Shown here: piece by piece, positions 15,626 through 24,408 of the stretch
Layout of the letters: each line of letters starts with the position of its first letter
Position numbering within the stretch: the first letter of the stretch is position 1
DNA from: Opitutia bacterium
GTDB lineage: Bacteria; Verrucomicrobiota; Verrucomicrobiia; Opitutales; Opitutaceae
Direction of reading: 5' to 3'
Assembly: GCA_016190985.1 (NCBI GenBank)
Contig: JACPPI010000001.1
Location: 248,001 to 312,000, forward strand
Length of the DNA: 64,000 nucleotides
The notes under the pieces: model-generated
What the model saw: only the letters and a program-made list of their open reading frames with translations
What the model was told of the DNA's origin: nothing
Databases searched by the model: none
Position numbers and translations under genes: made by a program

Positions 15626-18046
15626 TCAGAACTTGTATTTGAAGCTGGCCTGGAAGTTCACCGGGAGCTCGGCCACGATGGACTCGTTGCCGTAGACGGC
15701 GTTGGGCGCGCTCCAGTTCCTCTCGTCGGTGGCGTTGAGGATGGCGAAACGGACCTCCCAGTCCTTGGCGTTGTAGAACGCGGTCAGGTCGAGCGTGTAT
15801 TGGCTCGGGATGACCAGGTTGCCGACGACGTTGTTGTTGATCTTGGTCGTGTAGACCACGTTGGCGGTCACGCCGAAGCCGTTGTCCCACTTGTAGGTGG
15901 CGAGCGCGTTGACGAGGTTCTTCGGCACGCCCTGCCGGCGGTTCTCACCGGGCCCGAGGATGAAGAAGCGCGAGGTCGGGGGCGTGAGCGAGGTGTTGCC
16001 GACGTCGAACTGGCCGGTGTTGACGGTCGAGTCGAGGTAGGAGTAGCCGCCGGTCAGGTAGAGGTGCTTGTTCGGCTGGTAGCTGCCCTCGATCTCAAAG
16101 CCCTGCGTCTTGAAGCGGACAGTCGAGCGGTCCTGCTGGAGGTCGTCGCGGTCCTGGCGGAAGAAGGCGGCGCTGATGTAGCCCTTGCCCTCGTCATAGG
16201 TCTGCTTGAAGCCGACCTCGGTCAGCTTGGCCTCGTTGCGCAGGTTGGCGTTGAAGAACTTGGCGCCGCCCGAGGTCGTGACGCCGCCGCCGTTGCCGGT
16301 GGCCCCGACCGGGTTCTGGCTGTAGTTGTAGGTGGCGTAGGCCGAGACGGTCTTGGAGATCTTGTAGCGCATGCTGGCATTGTAGTTCGGGAGGCCGACG
16401 GTGACCTTGTCGGCGATGCTCTGCGCGCCGATGATGGTGTTGACCCACTTGCTCTTGAAGTCGACGTTCAGCATATCCACGCGGCCGCCGGCCTCGAGGG
16501 CGAACTTGTCGCTGACCTTCCAGTTGGCCTGGAAGAACGGCGAGGTGGTGAAGGCCTTGGACTGGCCGGAGTCGCCGTTATCGGGCGTGTAGTAGCGGCC
16601 GGGCCAGCCGGGGACGGCGATCTGGGTGAACGGGTTGGGGCTGTTCACCGAGTTGAAGTAATTGATGAAGTTGCGGTCCTTGGTGAGATCCCAGACGTTG
16701 GCGGGCTCGTTGAAGAAGTCGTTGTAGGCCTTGACCGCCTGGTAGCGCAGCGCGAGGCCGGTGTTGATCTCCCAGGCGTTCTTGGTCAGGCGGAACTCGG
16801 TGCGGTTCTCCAGGCTCCAGCTCGGGTCGATGATCTCGGAGTAGGAATAGGACGAGAGCGTGTTGCGGCGGACGTAGCGGAACATGGTGTTGTTGGCCAC
16901 CGTGAGGTCGGGCGAGGAATGCCATTGCTGGATGGCCTGCCCGTTGAAGCTGAAACCGTTGGAATTATCGCCCGGACGCAACAGGCGCTGGCGGCGGTCG
17001 ATCTTCACCACCGGCCCGAGGGCGATGCGGTTGACGGCCGGGAAGCCGGACACGACCCAGCGGGAATTCTGCGGGTCGGATTGCGGCGCGGCCGTGCCGC
17101 CCACGACGTTGATGTTGGTGAACGTGATGGGCGCGCCGGTGGAGTCCACGTAGCCGACCACAGGGCCCGTGGTGAAATTGGGCGCGGGGTTGTTGTTCAC
17201 GCCCGTCTGGTAGAGGCCTTTGTCGATCAGGTCCTGGGTGACGCGGTTGATGCCGAAGTTCTCGGTGTATTCGGCGTAGAAGGCCTCAGCGTTCATGAAG
17301 AGGTCATAGCGGTCATTGGGCCGGTAGGTCAGGGCCGCGTAAAGCGCCTGGGATTTCTTGTAGCCGTCGGTGTAGTAGCTGCCGGCGTCCTCGCCGGAAT
17401 AGCTGATGCGGTAGGCGGCCGTCTTGGAGACCGGCGCGCCGTAGTCGAAGGTCCAGCGGTAGGTGTCGTAGGAGCCGATGGTCGCGGAGAAGTAGCCCTT
17501 GGCGGAACTAAAATCCGGGCGCTTCGTGATGAGGTCAGCGTAGCCGCCGATATACTGCGAGGCGCCGAAGATCGCCGTGGCGGGGCCCTTGACGATGTTG
17601 ACCGACTCGACGGAGTTGAAGTTGACGGGCAGGCCGTTGCCATTGCTGCTCAGGCCGATGCGCATGCCGTTGAGGAAGGTGTCGGCGATCTGCGTGCGGA
17701 TGTCGGGCGTGGTGGGCGCGCCGAAGTTGCTGCGCGTATACGAGCTGGCTGTGAGCTTGGAGAAATCGCGCACATCCGAGATGCTGATGGAGGTGAGCTG
17801 CTCGCGCGAGATGATCGTCACGTTGCGCGGGGTGTCGAGGATGCTGCGGTCGAAACCGAACACGGAGTTGAACGGCCGGGCGGTCGGCAGCACCACCTGT
17901 TCGATCGGCACGCCGTTGACGGAGAATTTCTCCAACTGGAGAACTTCCTCGCCGGCGGGCTCGGTGGATTTCTTTTCCTGGGCAACTGCGCCGGCGGTGA
18001 GGGCGGCGAGGATGACGGCAAGTCTGGTCAGGTTGTGTTTGGTCAT
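15626..18046 (-). CDS. TonB-dependent outer-membrane receptor
   Basis: An 806-residue receptor starting at the ATG at 18046 with signal peptide MTKHNLTRLAVILAALTAGAVA. The plug domain includes the VLQLEKFSVNG segment typical of Opitutaceae receptors, then TPRNVTIISREQL and VESVNIVKGPATAIFGASQ. A long beta-barrel ends in the terminal aromatic signature FKYKF. It imports a ligand across the outer membrane using TonB energy. It sits between the purine permease and the exported adenosine deaminase, so a purine nucleoside or nucleotide-type ligand is plausible, but the sequence alone does not show the substrate. Confidence 0.93.
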   Translation of the reverse strand: MTKHNLTRLAVILAALTAGAVAQEKKSTEPAGEEVLQLEKFSVNGVPIEQVVLPTARPFNSVFGFDRSILDTPRNVTIISREQLTSISISDVRDFSKLTASSYTRSNFGAPTTPDIRTQIADTFLNGMRIGLSSNGNGLPVNFNSVESVNIVKGPATAIFGASQYIGGYADLITKRPDFSSAKGYFSATIGSYDTYRWTFDYGAPVSKTAAYRISYSGEDAGSYYTDGYKKSQALYAALTYRPNDRYDLFMNAEAFYAEYTENFGINRVTQDLIDKGLYQTGVNNNPAPNFTTGPVVGYVDSTGAPITFTNINVVGGTAAPQSDPQNSRWVVSGFPAVNRIALGPVVKIDRRQRLLRPGDNSNGFSFNGQAIQQWHSSPDLTVANNTMFRYVRRNTLSSYSYSEIIDPSWSLENRTEFRLTKNAWEINTGLALRYQAVKAYNDFFNEPANVWDLTKDRNFINYFNSVNSPNPFTQIAVPGWPGRYYTPDNGDSGQSKAFTTSPFFQANWKVSDKFALEAGGRVDMLNVDFKSKWVNTIIGAQSIADKVTVGLPNYNASMRYKISKTVSAYATYNYSQNPVGATGNGGGVTTSGGAKFFNANLRNEAKLTEVGFKQTYDEGKGYISAAFFRQDRDDLQQDRSTVRFKTQGFEIEGSYQPNKHLYLTGGYSYLDSTVNTGQFDVGNTSLTPPTSRFFILGPGENRRQGVPKNLVNALATYKWDNGFGVTANVVYTTKINNNVVGNLVIPSQYTLDLTAFYNAKDWEVRFAILNATDERNWSAPNAVYGNESIVAELPVNFQASFKYKF

Positions 18047-18173
18047 AAGTGGGCTGGTTGGCGGGTGGAAATAAATCGGGCGGCGACGTGATGCAAGCAG
18101 TTCGTGCAGCATAGGTGCGGAGCGGCCCAAAATAATGGTTGCCGCGATTCCCCGGCCCGCCTCGTAATCCCCC

Positions 18174-19580
18174 ATGCGCTACACCTTGATACTGGCGGCA
18201 GTCTGTTTGGCGGGCCGGGCGCTGGCGGGCGGTTTCGCCGAGCGGTTTGAGGCCATCAGGAAGACCGCCAAGCCGGCGGAGCTCTACGCCCTGCTCTACG
18301 CCCTGCCCAAGGGCGGCGATCTGCACAACCACCTCGGCGGCGCCGTGCGCCCGGAATGGTGGCATGAGCTGGGCACCAACCCCGCGCTCAACGGCGGCGA
18401 CACCTTCTACACCCGCGTCAAGTTCTCCACCACGCCCGACACCGGCGAGCCGCTGACCCTGTTCCGCAACATCCGCGGCTTCACCTTCCGGCAGCTGCCC
18501 CCGGCCGTGCAGGCCGACTATGTGCGGCTCGACCAGCTGACACCCGAGCTGAAACAGGCCTGGCTCGACTCCCTGCGGCTCGACCGCCCCGACGAAGGCC
18601 GGGCCGAGTTCTTCGGGCAGCTCTTCCAGCGCATCGGCCAGATGTTCCAGAACCCCCATGTGACCGCCGAGTCCATCGTCTGGAACCTGAAGGCGTTTGG
18701 CGCCGAGCACCTGCGCTACCTTGAGGGCCAGACCCACGTGCATGGCATGACCGACAACGAGGGCAACGCCATCTCCGCCGGGCAATACACGGATTTTCTC
18801 CGCCAACGCCTCGCCCGGCCCGACGCCGTCGCGACCGGCGTGACCCTGCGCCTCCAGCTCGCCGTGCTCCGCTTCCTGCCCGACGCCGAGCAGTCGCTGG
18901 AGGAGGACTACGCGTTTGTGGCGGCCAACCGCGACCTCTTTGTCGGCCTCAACCTGGTCGGCATCGAGGACAACGGCCGCGGCTATCCCCGGCGCTTCCT
19001 CGAAAAGTTCCGGGAGATGCGCCGCCGCTACCCCGCCCTCGCCCTCTCCATCCATGCCGGCGAGCGCGACGGGCCCGACACGCACATCCGCGACACGCTG
19101 CTCCTCGGCGCCAGCCGCATCGGCCACGGCGTCAATATCCTCAAGGATCCCGACACCTACCTGCTCATGCGCGGCGGCCGCTGGCTCGTGGAGTGCAACC
19201 TCATCTCCAACCGCCTCCTCGAATACGTGCCCGACCTGTCGAAGCACCACTTCCCGGAGCTCCTCCGCACCGGCGTGCCGGTCTGCCTCAACACCGACGA
19301 CCGCGGCATGTGGGACAGCAACCTCACCGACGAATACTACACCGCCGTCACCACCTACAACCTGTCGTGGGACGAGATCGTGCAGATCGGCCGCAACTCC
19401 CTCACCCACTCCTTTGCCCAGCCGGACGTGAAGGCGAAACTGCTGGCCGACTACGAGCGCGCCGTGGTGGAATTCGAGAAGGAGTATCTGCCGCCGGATT
19501 CGCTCTCCCGCCTCGCGGCGGTCAAGCCCGTCACCTACGGCTACGGCCTGCGCAACTGGGGTTTCCCTTTCGCGCAGTAA
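18174..19580 (+). CDS. Exported adenosine deaminase (ADGF-like)
   Basis: A 468-residue metal-dependent deaminase. The zinc-binding HxH is in GGDLHNHLGGA (near residue 52), the catalytic region is SIHAGERDG, followed by RIGHGVNI and the metal Asp pair LNTDDRGMW. Signal peptide MRYTLILAAVCLAGRALA predicts export, and the length fits secreted ADGF-type enzymes rather than the roughly 340-residue cytoplasmic Add. It converts adenosine (or deoxyadenosine) to inosine. It is divergent from the TonB-dependent receptor with 127 bases between starts, so the two may share a regulatory region. Confidence 0.92.
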   Translation: MRYTLILAAVCLAGRALAGGFAERFEAIRKTAKPAELYALLYALPKGGDLHNHLGGAVRPEWWHELGTNPALNGGDTFYTRVKFSTTPDTGEPLTLFRNIRGFTFRQLPPAVQADYVRLDQLTPELKQAWLDSLRLDRPDEGRAEFFGQLFQRIGQMFQNPHVTAESIVWNLKAFGAEHLRYLEGQTHVHGMTDNEGNAISAGQYTDFLRQRLARPDAVATGVTLRLQLAVLRFLPDAEQSLEEDYAFVAANRDLFVGLNLVGIEDNGRGYPRRFLEKFREMRRRYPALALSIHAGERDGPDTHIRDTLLLGASRIGHGVNILKDPDTYLLMRGGRWLVECNLISNRLLEYVPDLSKHHFPELLRTGVPVCLNTDDRGMWDSNLTDEYYTAVTTYNLSWDEIVQIGRNSLTHSFAQPDVKAKLLADYERAVVEFEKEYLPPDSLSRLAAVKPVTYGYGLRNWGFPFAQ

Positions 19581-19598
19581 GGATCCTGTCCGGGTTTT

Positions 19599-19646
19599 GT
19601 GGGAGCGACCTCGGTCGCGACAGTCGCGTGCAAGCACGCTCCCACA
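19599..19646. repeat. Family B palindrome
   Basis: A hairpin of tgtgggagcgacctcggtcg and cgtgcaagcacgctcccaca just after the adenosine deaminase gene; a possible terminator-like element. Confidence 0.8.
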
Positions 19647-20053
19647 GCTCCGATCCGAGCCGGGGCCAACTCCGGCGTATTGACCTCACCGAGGATATAC
19701 CGGCCCGACCGGGCTCTCATGCCGATGCACCTGCCGGCGGCGGAGAAAATCGGACTGGGCGCGATCCCTATCGCGACCGCGCTCGTGGCCTGGCTGGCGC
19801 CGCGCGCCGGATTGCGGCTTGAGACCGGCGGACTGCTCGCCGGCGATTTGCTCAAGGACTTCGCCGTCAGCCGGGCGCCGGGGCGGGTCTTCCGCGGGAA
19901 AGACCATGCCCAGCTCATCGTCCGCTGGCGGAAGTGAATTGCCTTGAGGTGGAACGCGACCTCCGGGCGCGTTGCGGCGGCGGAGCAAGCCCGACCGGTC
20001 TGGCCGCCATAGCCTTGGCGACTGTGGAAGGCCGGGTTCCGCCTGGGAAAATT
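19647..20053. other. Gap with doubtful small frame and family C-like repeat
   Basis: This 400-base stretch holds one doubtful 72-codon frame (19719-19937) and, from 19946, a block starting aggtggaacgcgacctccgg and ending ccgggttccgcctgg that looks like a diverged family C repeat. Nothing else is supported. Confidence 0.5.
19719..19937 (+). CDS. Doubtful 72-residue hypothetical protein
   Basis: The open frame starts at the ATG at 19719 and encodes a short hydrophobic segment (IGLGAIPIATALVAWLAP) followed by a basic tail. No ribosome-binding site or family resemblance is seen. It could be a remnant of a larger gene. Listed only because the gap otherwise lacks coding sequence. Confidence 0.25.
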   Translation: MPMHLPAAEKIGLGAIPIATALVAWLAPRAGLRLETGGLLAGDLLKDFAVSRAPGRVFRGKDHAQLIVRWRK

Positions 20054-20374
20054 CTATTTCGGCGGCGGCCACTTCCAGCCGCGCAGAGCGTAATACTTCT
20101 CCCTGGGCTCCGCCGTCCAGCCATGCACGCCTTTCCTGACGGGCAGCCACCAGCAGTGAACCACCGCGACCAGCACCGCATTCACTCCCAGCATCACGTA
20201 GAACCATGTCCGGCCAAAGGTCGCGGAGATGAACACGGCCAGCCCGCAGCCGATGAATACTTTTCCCACCCGGCGCCACTTGGGCGTCTCCGCCTCAAAA
20301 TGCCCGAGCAGGATGTTGCCGATGGCGATCAGCACCCCCATCACCGCCGCTTCAAACCAGTAGGGCGAGTTCAT
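20054..20374 (-). CDS. Small membrane protein, last gene of the Mn operon
   Basis: A 106-residue protein with about three membrane segments (residues 8-25, 37-52, 58-76) and a C-terminal tail rich in Trp and basic residues (YYALRGWKWPPPK). Its start overlaps the upstream usp gene by four bases, so it is the last gene of the barrel-barrel-mntH-usp operon. Function unknown; context suggests metal or envelope homeostasis (inference). Confidence 0.7.
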   Translation of the reverse strand: MNSPYWFEAAVMGVLIAIGNILLGHFEAETPKWRRVGKVFIGCGLAVFISATFGRTWFYVMLGVNAVLVAVVHCWWLPVRKGVHGWTAEPREKYYALRGWKWPPPK

Positions 20375-20802
20375 TTGGCGGGGATGGCGCTGACGACCAG
20401 CAGGGGAATATCGGTGTTGTGCCGCACCCGCTCGATCGTGCTGCCGTGGAGGAGGTCGCCGATCAGCTTGTGCCCGTGCGAGGCCAGCGCGATGAGGTCG
20501 CAGCCGGACAACGACGCGACCTTCAGGATTTCGTTCGGCGGGTTGCCCAGCGCGAGCAGGGTCTCGACCCGCAGGCCCTCGGCGCGGAGCTGGCCGGCCA
20601 GCTTCTCCAGATAGTTGGCGTCGTTCCTCATCTCGTCGGACTCGGCGAGCTTGAGCTGCTCGAAGTTGCGGGCGGCCCAGCCGTCGGCCACGTGCAGCAG
20701 CAGCAGCTCCGCGCCGACCTGGCGGGCCAGCTGGCAGATGTGCGGCAGCAGGCGCGCGTCGGCCGGGCCGTTTTCGAGGGCGACAAGTATTTTCCTATAC
20801 AT
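20371..20802 (-). CDS. Universal stress protein (UspA family)
   Basis: A 143-residue single-domain Usp: KILVALENGPADARLLPHI at the N-terminus, then DLIALASHGHKLIGDLLHGSTIERV, which matches the ATP-binding GxxGx9GS motif region, and IPLLVVS at the end. The Gly spacing is slightly altered (SHGHKLIGDLLHGST). Encoded four bases after mntH. Usp proteins aid survival under stress and sometimes partner with transporters; a role modulating MntH is speculative. Confidence 0.85.
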   Translation of the reverse strand: MYRKILVALENGPADARLLPHICQLARQVGAELLLLHVADGWAARNFEQLKLAESDEMRNDANYLEKLAGQLRAEGLRVETLLALGNPPNEILKVASLSGCDLIALASHGHKLIGDLLHGSTIERVRHNTDIPLLVVSAIPAK

Positions 20803-20806
20803 GGGA

Positions 20807-22168
20807 TCATTTCCCGCCGGTCAGGCCGGCGATATCGAGCAGCAGCTTCACGTTGAGCCCGATGATGACCAGCGTGATCGTCCAGCCAAGCAGTTTGATC
20901 CACCACGGGTTCACGAATTCGCCCATCTTGGCCCTCTCCCCGGTGAAGCGCATCAGCGGCCAGCAGGCAAAACCCAGCTGCATGCTCAGGCAGACCTGGC
21001 TGGCCACGAGCAGTTCGGTCGACTTGGCCTCGCCATAGACGCCGATGACGACGACGGCGGGGACGATCGCGATGGCGCGGGTGATCAGCCGGCGCAGCCA
21101 GGGCCGCAGGCGGATGTTGAGGAACCCCTCCATCACGATCTGCCCGGCCAGGGTGCCGGTGAGGGTCGAGTTCTGCCCCGAGGCCAGCAACGCCACCGCG
21201 AACAATACTCCGGCAAAAGTGACCCCGAGCGCCCCGTCGAGCAGGTGGTAGGCGTCCTGGATCGCGGCGACGTTCGCATGCTCGGTGCCGTGAAAGGCGG
21301 CCGCGGCCAGCACCAGGATCGCGCCGTTGATGAAGAGGGCGAACATCAGCGCGAAGGTCGAGTCGATGGTCGCATACTTGATGGCCTCGCGCCTGCCGCC
21401 GGCGGTCTGCTCGTATTTGCGCGTCTGCACGATCGAGGAGTGCAGGTAGAGGTTGTGCGGCATCACCGTCGCCCCGAGGATGCCGATGGCGACGTAGAGC
21501 ATCGCGGGGTTGGTGACGATCTGGCTGCCGGGCACGAAGCCGCCCAGCACGCCGCCGAGATCGGGCTTGGCCAGGAACAGCTCCACGGCGAAACACCCGC
21601 CGATCGTCAGCATCAGCGTGATGACCACGGCCTCCAGCCAGCGGAAGCCCCGGTTCTGGAGCAGGAGCACCACCATCACATCCACCGCCGTGATGACGCA
21701 GCCCCAGACCAGCGGGATGCCGAACAGCAGCTGCAGCGCGATGGCCGAGCCGATGACCTCCGCGAGGTCGCAGGCGGCGATGGCCAGCTCGCACAGGAGC
21801 CACAGGAACCACACCACCGGCCGCGGATAGTGATCGCGGCAGGCCTGCGCGAGGTCCCGCCCGGTGGCAATGCCGAGCTTCACGCACAGGTGTTGCAGCA
21901 GGATCGCCATCAGGTTCGAGATCAGGATGACCGACAGCAGCGTGTAGCCAAACTGCGCCCCGCCCGCGAGGTCCGTGGCCCAGTTGCCCGGGTCCATGTA
22001 GCCGACGGCCACCATGAAGCCGGGACCGGAGAAAGCCAGGAGCTTGCGCCAGAAGCCCACGCCGGTCGGCACGGCCACGCTCGCATGCGACTCCGGCAGG
22101 CTCAGCGCCACGCGGGCATGCCGCCAGCCGGGCTCCACGGGGTTTTTGCTGGTGAGCGCTTCACTCAT
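20807..22168 (-). CDS. mntH: MntH, Nramp-type manganese/divalent metal importer
   Basis: A 453-residue Nramp transporter with about 11 membrane segments. The metal-site motif MDPGNWATD lies near residue 58 (DPGN in TM1), the TM6 motif is [13 protein letters not shown], and the conserved [17 protein letters not shown] is present. The family takes up Mn2+ with protons. It lies in a tight operon downstream of two outer-membrane barrels and divergent from an mntR gene, supporting manganese rather than iron as the main substrate. Confidence 0.95.
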   Translation of the reverse strand: MSEALTSKNPVEPGWRHARVALSLPESHASVAVPTGVGFWRKLLAFSGPGFMVAVGYMDPGNWATDLAGGAQFGYTLLSVILISNLMAILLQHLCVKLGIATGRDLAQACRDHYPRPVVWFLWLLCELAIAACDLAEVIGSAIALQLLFGIPLVWGCVITAVDVMVVLLLQNRGFRWLEAVVITLMLTIGGCFAVELFLAKPDLGGVLGGFVPGSQIVTNPAMLYVAIGILGATVMPHNLYLHSSIVQTRKYEQTAGGRREAIKYATIDSTFALMFALFINGAILVLAAAAFHGTEHANVAAIQDAYHLLDGALGVTFAGVLFAVALLASGQNSTLTGTLAGQIVMEGFLNIRLRPWLRRLITRAIAIVPAVVVIGVYGEAKSTELLVASQVCLSMQLGFACWPLMRFTGERAKMGEFVNPWWIKLLGWTITLVIIGLNVKLLLDIAGLTGGK

Positions 22169-22178
22169 CGGCGGTGCT

Positions 22179-22952
22179 TCAAAATCTGTAGTTGAACCGC
22201 AGCACGTGGTTCCAGTCCGTCGCGCCGCTCGACAGCCCGCGGTAGAGGGCGTAGTCCCACCAGGCGTGCTCCGCGATCTTCAGCGTCGCTCCGACGCCCA
22301 GCGCGCCCGCCCACGGCGCTCCGCCGGAGGATTTCGCCACGGTCGCCTCACCATAAACCCCGATCGCGCTCAAAATGGGCCGGCTGACGGACGCCGAGGC
22401 GAACCAGTAGGTGTCATAGCCGTCGTCATTGTCGTTGCGCAGGAAGCTGAGCCTGCCCATCGCCGCGAATTTGAAGCCGCCGGTCAGCTCGGTCTGGAGC
22501 GGGATGATGAGCCCGCCCTCGACGGCGCCGTTGCCGACACCGCCGGAGTTGGTGGGGAGCTTCACGTAGGGCAGCAGGGCGACCGAGGTGTAGGTGTCCT
22601 CCGACTCGTAGAACCGCCACTTGGTCCGGACATACATGTCGCCGACCCCCGACTGGCGCTCGGTCAGCCCGGCGGCGTCGAATTTCTGGCTGAGGAAGAA
22701 TTCCGCGCCCACCTGGATGTCCCAGTTGGCCGTCAGGCCGGTCGTGAGGAAGGTCGAGGCGGCGCCGAACGCCGTGTATTTCAGCCCGGGTTCCCGGTCG
22801 ATGCTCAACGAGATCGCATCCACCTCCACCAGGAAGCGCCCGGGTTTGACCGTGGTGGTCCACTCCGTGATTTGCGCCGGGAGCGTGGTGGCGCCCAGGG
22901 CGAGGCCGAGGGGCAGGACCAGAGCGCGGAAAAACGGGGGGATTCGGTTCAT
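22179..22952 (-). CDS. Outer-membrane beta-barrel, MetA/transporter type (Mn operon, second copy)
   Basis: A 257-residue protein with a signal peptide (cleavage likely after TTLPA) and alternating-hydrophobicity strands ending in [10 protein letters not shown], the terminal-Phe signature of outer-membrane barrels. It resembles the transporter/Phenol_MetA_deg barrel family: [21 protein letters not shown] is the family's KLPTxxxxxGxG segment. It lies 10 bases before mntH and 12 bases after a paralogous barrel gene. Placement in an MntR-linked operon suggests an outer-membrane manganese channel, by analogy with the MnoP concept (inference). Confidence 0.78.
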   Translation of the reverse strand: MNRIPPFFRALVLPLGLALGATTLPAQITEWTTTVKPGRFLVEVDAISLSIDREPGLKYTAFGAASTFLTTGLTANWDIQVGAEFFLSQKFDAAGLTERQSGVGDMYVRTKWRFYESEDTYTSVALLPYVKLPTNSGGVGNGAVEGGLIIPLQTELTGGFKFAAMGRLSFLRNDNDDGYDTYWFASASVSRPILSAIGVYGEATVAKSSGGAPWAGALGVGATLKIAEHAWWDYALYRGLSSGATDWNHVLRFNYRF

Positions 22953-22964
22953 GCTGGAGCTGGT

Positions 22965-23813
22965 TCAGAAGCGGCGCGAGAGGCCGGCAAAGGGCTGGTA
23001 ATCGGGGGCGGAGTCGGTGACGCCGAAATTGCAGCCGAGGTCGAGCTGGGTGTTGTCGTCGAGCGCATAGGTCAGGCCGGCGTCGAACTGTCCCTGCCAC
23101 TTGAAGCCCGGCGCATCGCCCGTCACCGCGACGAGTTCCAGATAGCCGCCCAGGCGGTCGGTCAGGTCATGGGCGAAGGTGATGCTGTTGACCCACTCGG
23201 TGTCGCGCCCGCCCGCGCCATCGCTGACGATGTCCAGCTCCGTCATCGCGGCCGAGCTCCAGCCACCCGGCAGCTGGAACCCGAGGATGAAAATGACCCC
23301 GCCCTCGGTCGCGCCATTGCGCACGCCGGAGGCGGGCAGCGGCCACTTGACGAACGGCATGATCGCAAACGCGGTGGATCCGCCGTCGTTGCCCCAGAAA
23401 TTCACCTTCAGCCGGGTGGTCACATCCCCGAAACCCGACACTTCTTCGGTCGTGCCGGCGATGCGGTCCTCCACGCGCGAATTCACCAAGGGATCGACCA
23501 GCAGCTGCAAGTCCACCCGGTCGAGGAGACCGACCTTGAGATTGACGGGCGCGATGCGCCAGTTCCTGGTGCGCACGCTGCCCCCGCCCGACGTGTCGCG
23601 GCGCGAGGCGTGATGCACGAAGTCCAACTCGACCTGGAAACGCCCCGCGTCCACGGTGTAGGGACTCTCGGTCTGGTCCGGCCGGTCGGTGCTGAGCTCG
23701 CGCAGCAGGCTGGCGGGCACGGGCCGCGCGAGCGAGTGGCCGGACTTGGCGGCGGCGCCCGCGCCCGCCACCAGGAGCGGCAGCGCGGCCGCCGCATGCA
23801 GGAATTTACGCAC
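22965..23813 (-). CDS. Outer-membrane beta-barrel, MetA/transporter type (Mn operon, first gene)
   Basis: A 282-residue protein starting at a GTG at 23813 (VRKFLHAAAALPLLVAGAGA), with signal peptide and a barrel ending YQPFAGLSRRF. TDRPDQTESPYTVDAGRFQVE is the family's N-terminal hallmark; MPFVKWPLPASGVRNGATEGG parallels its neighbour, so the two are diverged paralogues. The ribosome-binding AAGG lies seven bases before the GTG, inside the palindrome at 23816-23831. A regulator bound there would block both transcription and initiation. First gene of the Mn operon. Confidence 0.78.
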   Translation of the reverse strand: MRKFLHAAAALPLLVAGAGAAAKSGHSLARPVPASLLRELSTDRPDQTESPYTVDAGRFQVELDFVHHASRRDTSGGGSVRTRNWRIAPVNLKVGLLDRVDLQLLVDPLVNSRVEDRIAGTTEEVSGFGDVTTRLKVNFWGNDGGSTAFAIMPFVKWPLPASGVRNGATEGGVIFILGFQLPGGWSSAAMTELDIVSDGAGGRDTEWVNSITFAHDLTDRLGGYLELVAVTGDAPGFKWQGQFDAGLTYALDDNTQLDLGCNFGVTDSAPDYQPFAGLSRRF

Positions 23814-23815
23814 GA

Positions 23816-23831
23816 TGTAGCCTTGGCTACA
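23816..23831. promoter_or_regulatory. Candidate MntR operator between mntR and the Mn operon
   Basis: TGTAGCCTTGGCTACA has perfect 7-bp arms around TT. It lies in the 60-base divergent gap between the barrel gene (start 23813) and mntR (start 23874). DtxR/MntR-family regulators bind such dyads; the assignment is by position and symmetry. Confidence 0.65.
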
Positions 23832-23873
23832 CTTTGCCCTCGACTTGTCAAGCCCGGCCCGCACAATCCCCGT

Positions 23874-24311
23874 GTGCCTGCCCAGCCCCAGCCCCAGCCC
23901 GTGCGCCCCTCCGCCCTCCAGGCCGAGAGCCTGCGGCAGACCCGGCGCGAGCACGCGTCGGAAACCGCCGAGGACTACGTGGAGGCCATCGCCGACCTCG
24001 CGGCCTCCCTGGGCGAGGCCCGGCTTGTGGACCTGGCCCGCCGCCTCGGGGTCACGCACGTGACGGTCAACCGCACCCTCGCGCGGCTCCAGCGCGAGGG
24101 CTTTGTGCAGGTCCAGCCCTACCGCGCCATCTTCCTCACGCCCTCCGGCCGGAAACTCGCCGCCACCTGCCGCCACCGCCACGATGTCGTGGTCGCGTTT
24201 CTGCGCTCCCTCGGCATTCCGGGGAAGACCGCCGAGATCGACGCCGAGGGCATCGAGCACCACGTCAGCCCGCGGACACTCGCGGCGTTCGCGAAATTCT
24301 CGGCCCGGTAG
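23874..24311 (+). CDS. mntR: MntR, DtxR-family manganese-responsive regulator
   Basis: A 145-residue regulator matching the E. coli MntR layout. RRXHXXXXAEDYVEAIADL-type entry, then a winged helix (LVDLARRLGVTHVTVNRTLARLQREGFV), and a metal-binding/dimerisation part with RHRHDVVVAFLRSLGI and DAEGIEHHVSP carrying the conserved His/Glu ligands. Mn-bound MntR represses Mn import. A GTG at 23874 is the likely start, giving a proline-rich N-terminal extension; a second GTG downstream is possible. Divergent from the five-gene Mn operon with a perfect palindrome between them. Confidence 0.92.
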   Translation: MPAQPQPQPVRPSALQAESLRQTRREHASETAEDYVEAIADLAASLGEARLVDLARRLGVTHVTVNRTLARLQREGFVQVQPYRAIFLTPSGRKLAATCRHRHDVVVAFLRSLGIPGKTAEIDAEGIEHHVSPRTLAAFAKFSAR

Positions 24312-24364
24312 GTAGGGCGAGTCCTCCGGACGAGCCGCGGCTCATCGGGACGATTCGCCCTACC
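24311..24364. repeat. Family D palindrome (GGTAGGGCGAGTCCT type)
   Basis: ggtagggcgagtcctccgga faces gacgattcgccctacc. A half-copy follows prfC at 57745 (tagggcgagtcctcaggacg) and a diverged one lies at 39263-39325. Positioned after mntR; possible terminator role. Confidence 0.7.
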
Positions 24365-24408
24365 TTGCCCCCTTCCTTCTTGTCTCGGGCCGGCCTCGCG
24401 AACATTTT

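Noticed and set aside
15800-18091. 763-codon + strand frame opposite the TonB-dependent receptor
   Set aside because: Shadow with Val/Asp/Gly-rich composition and no family resemblance.
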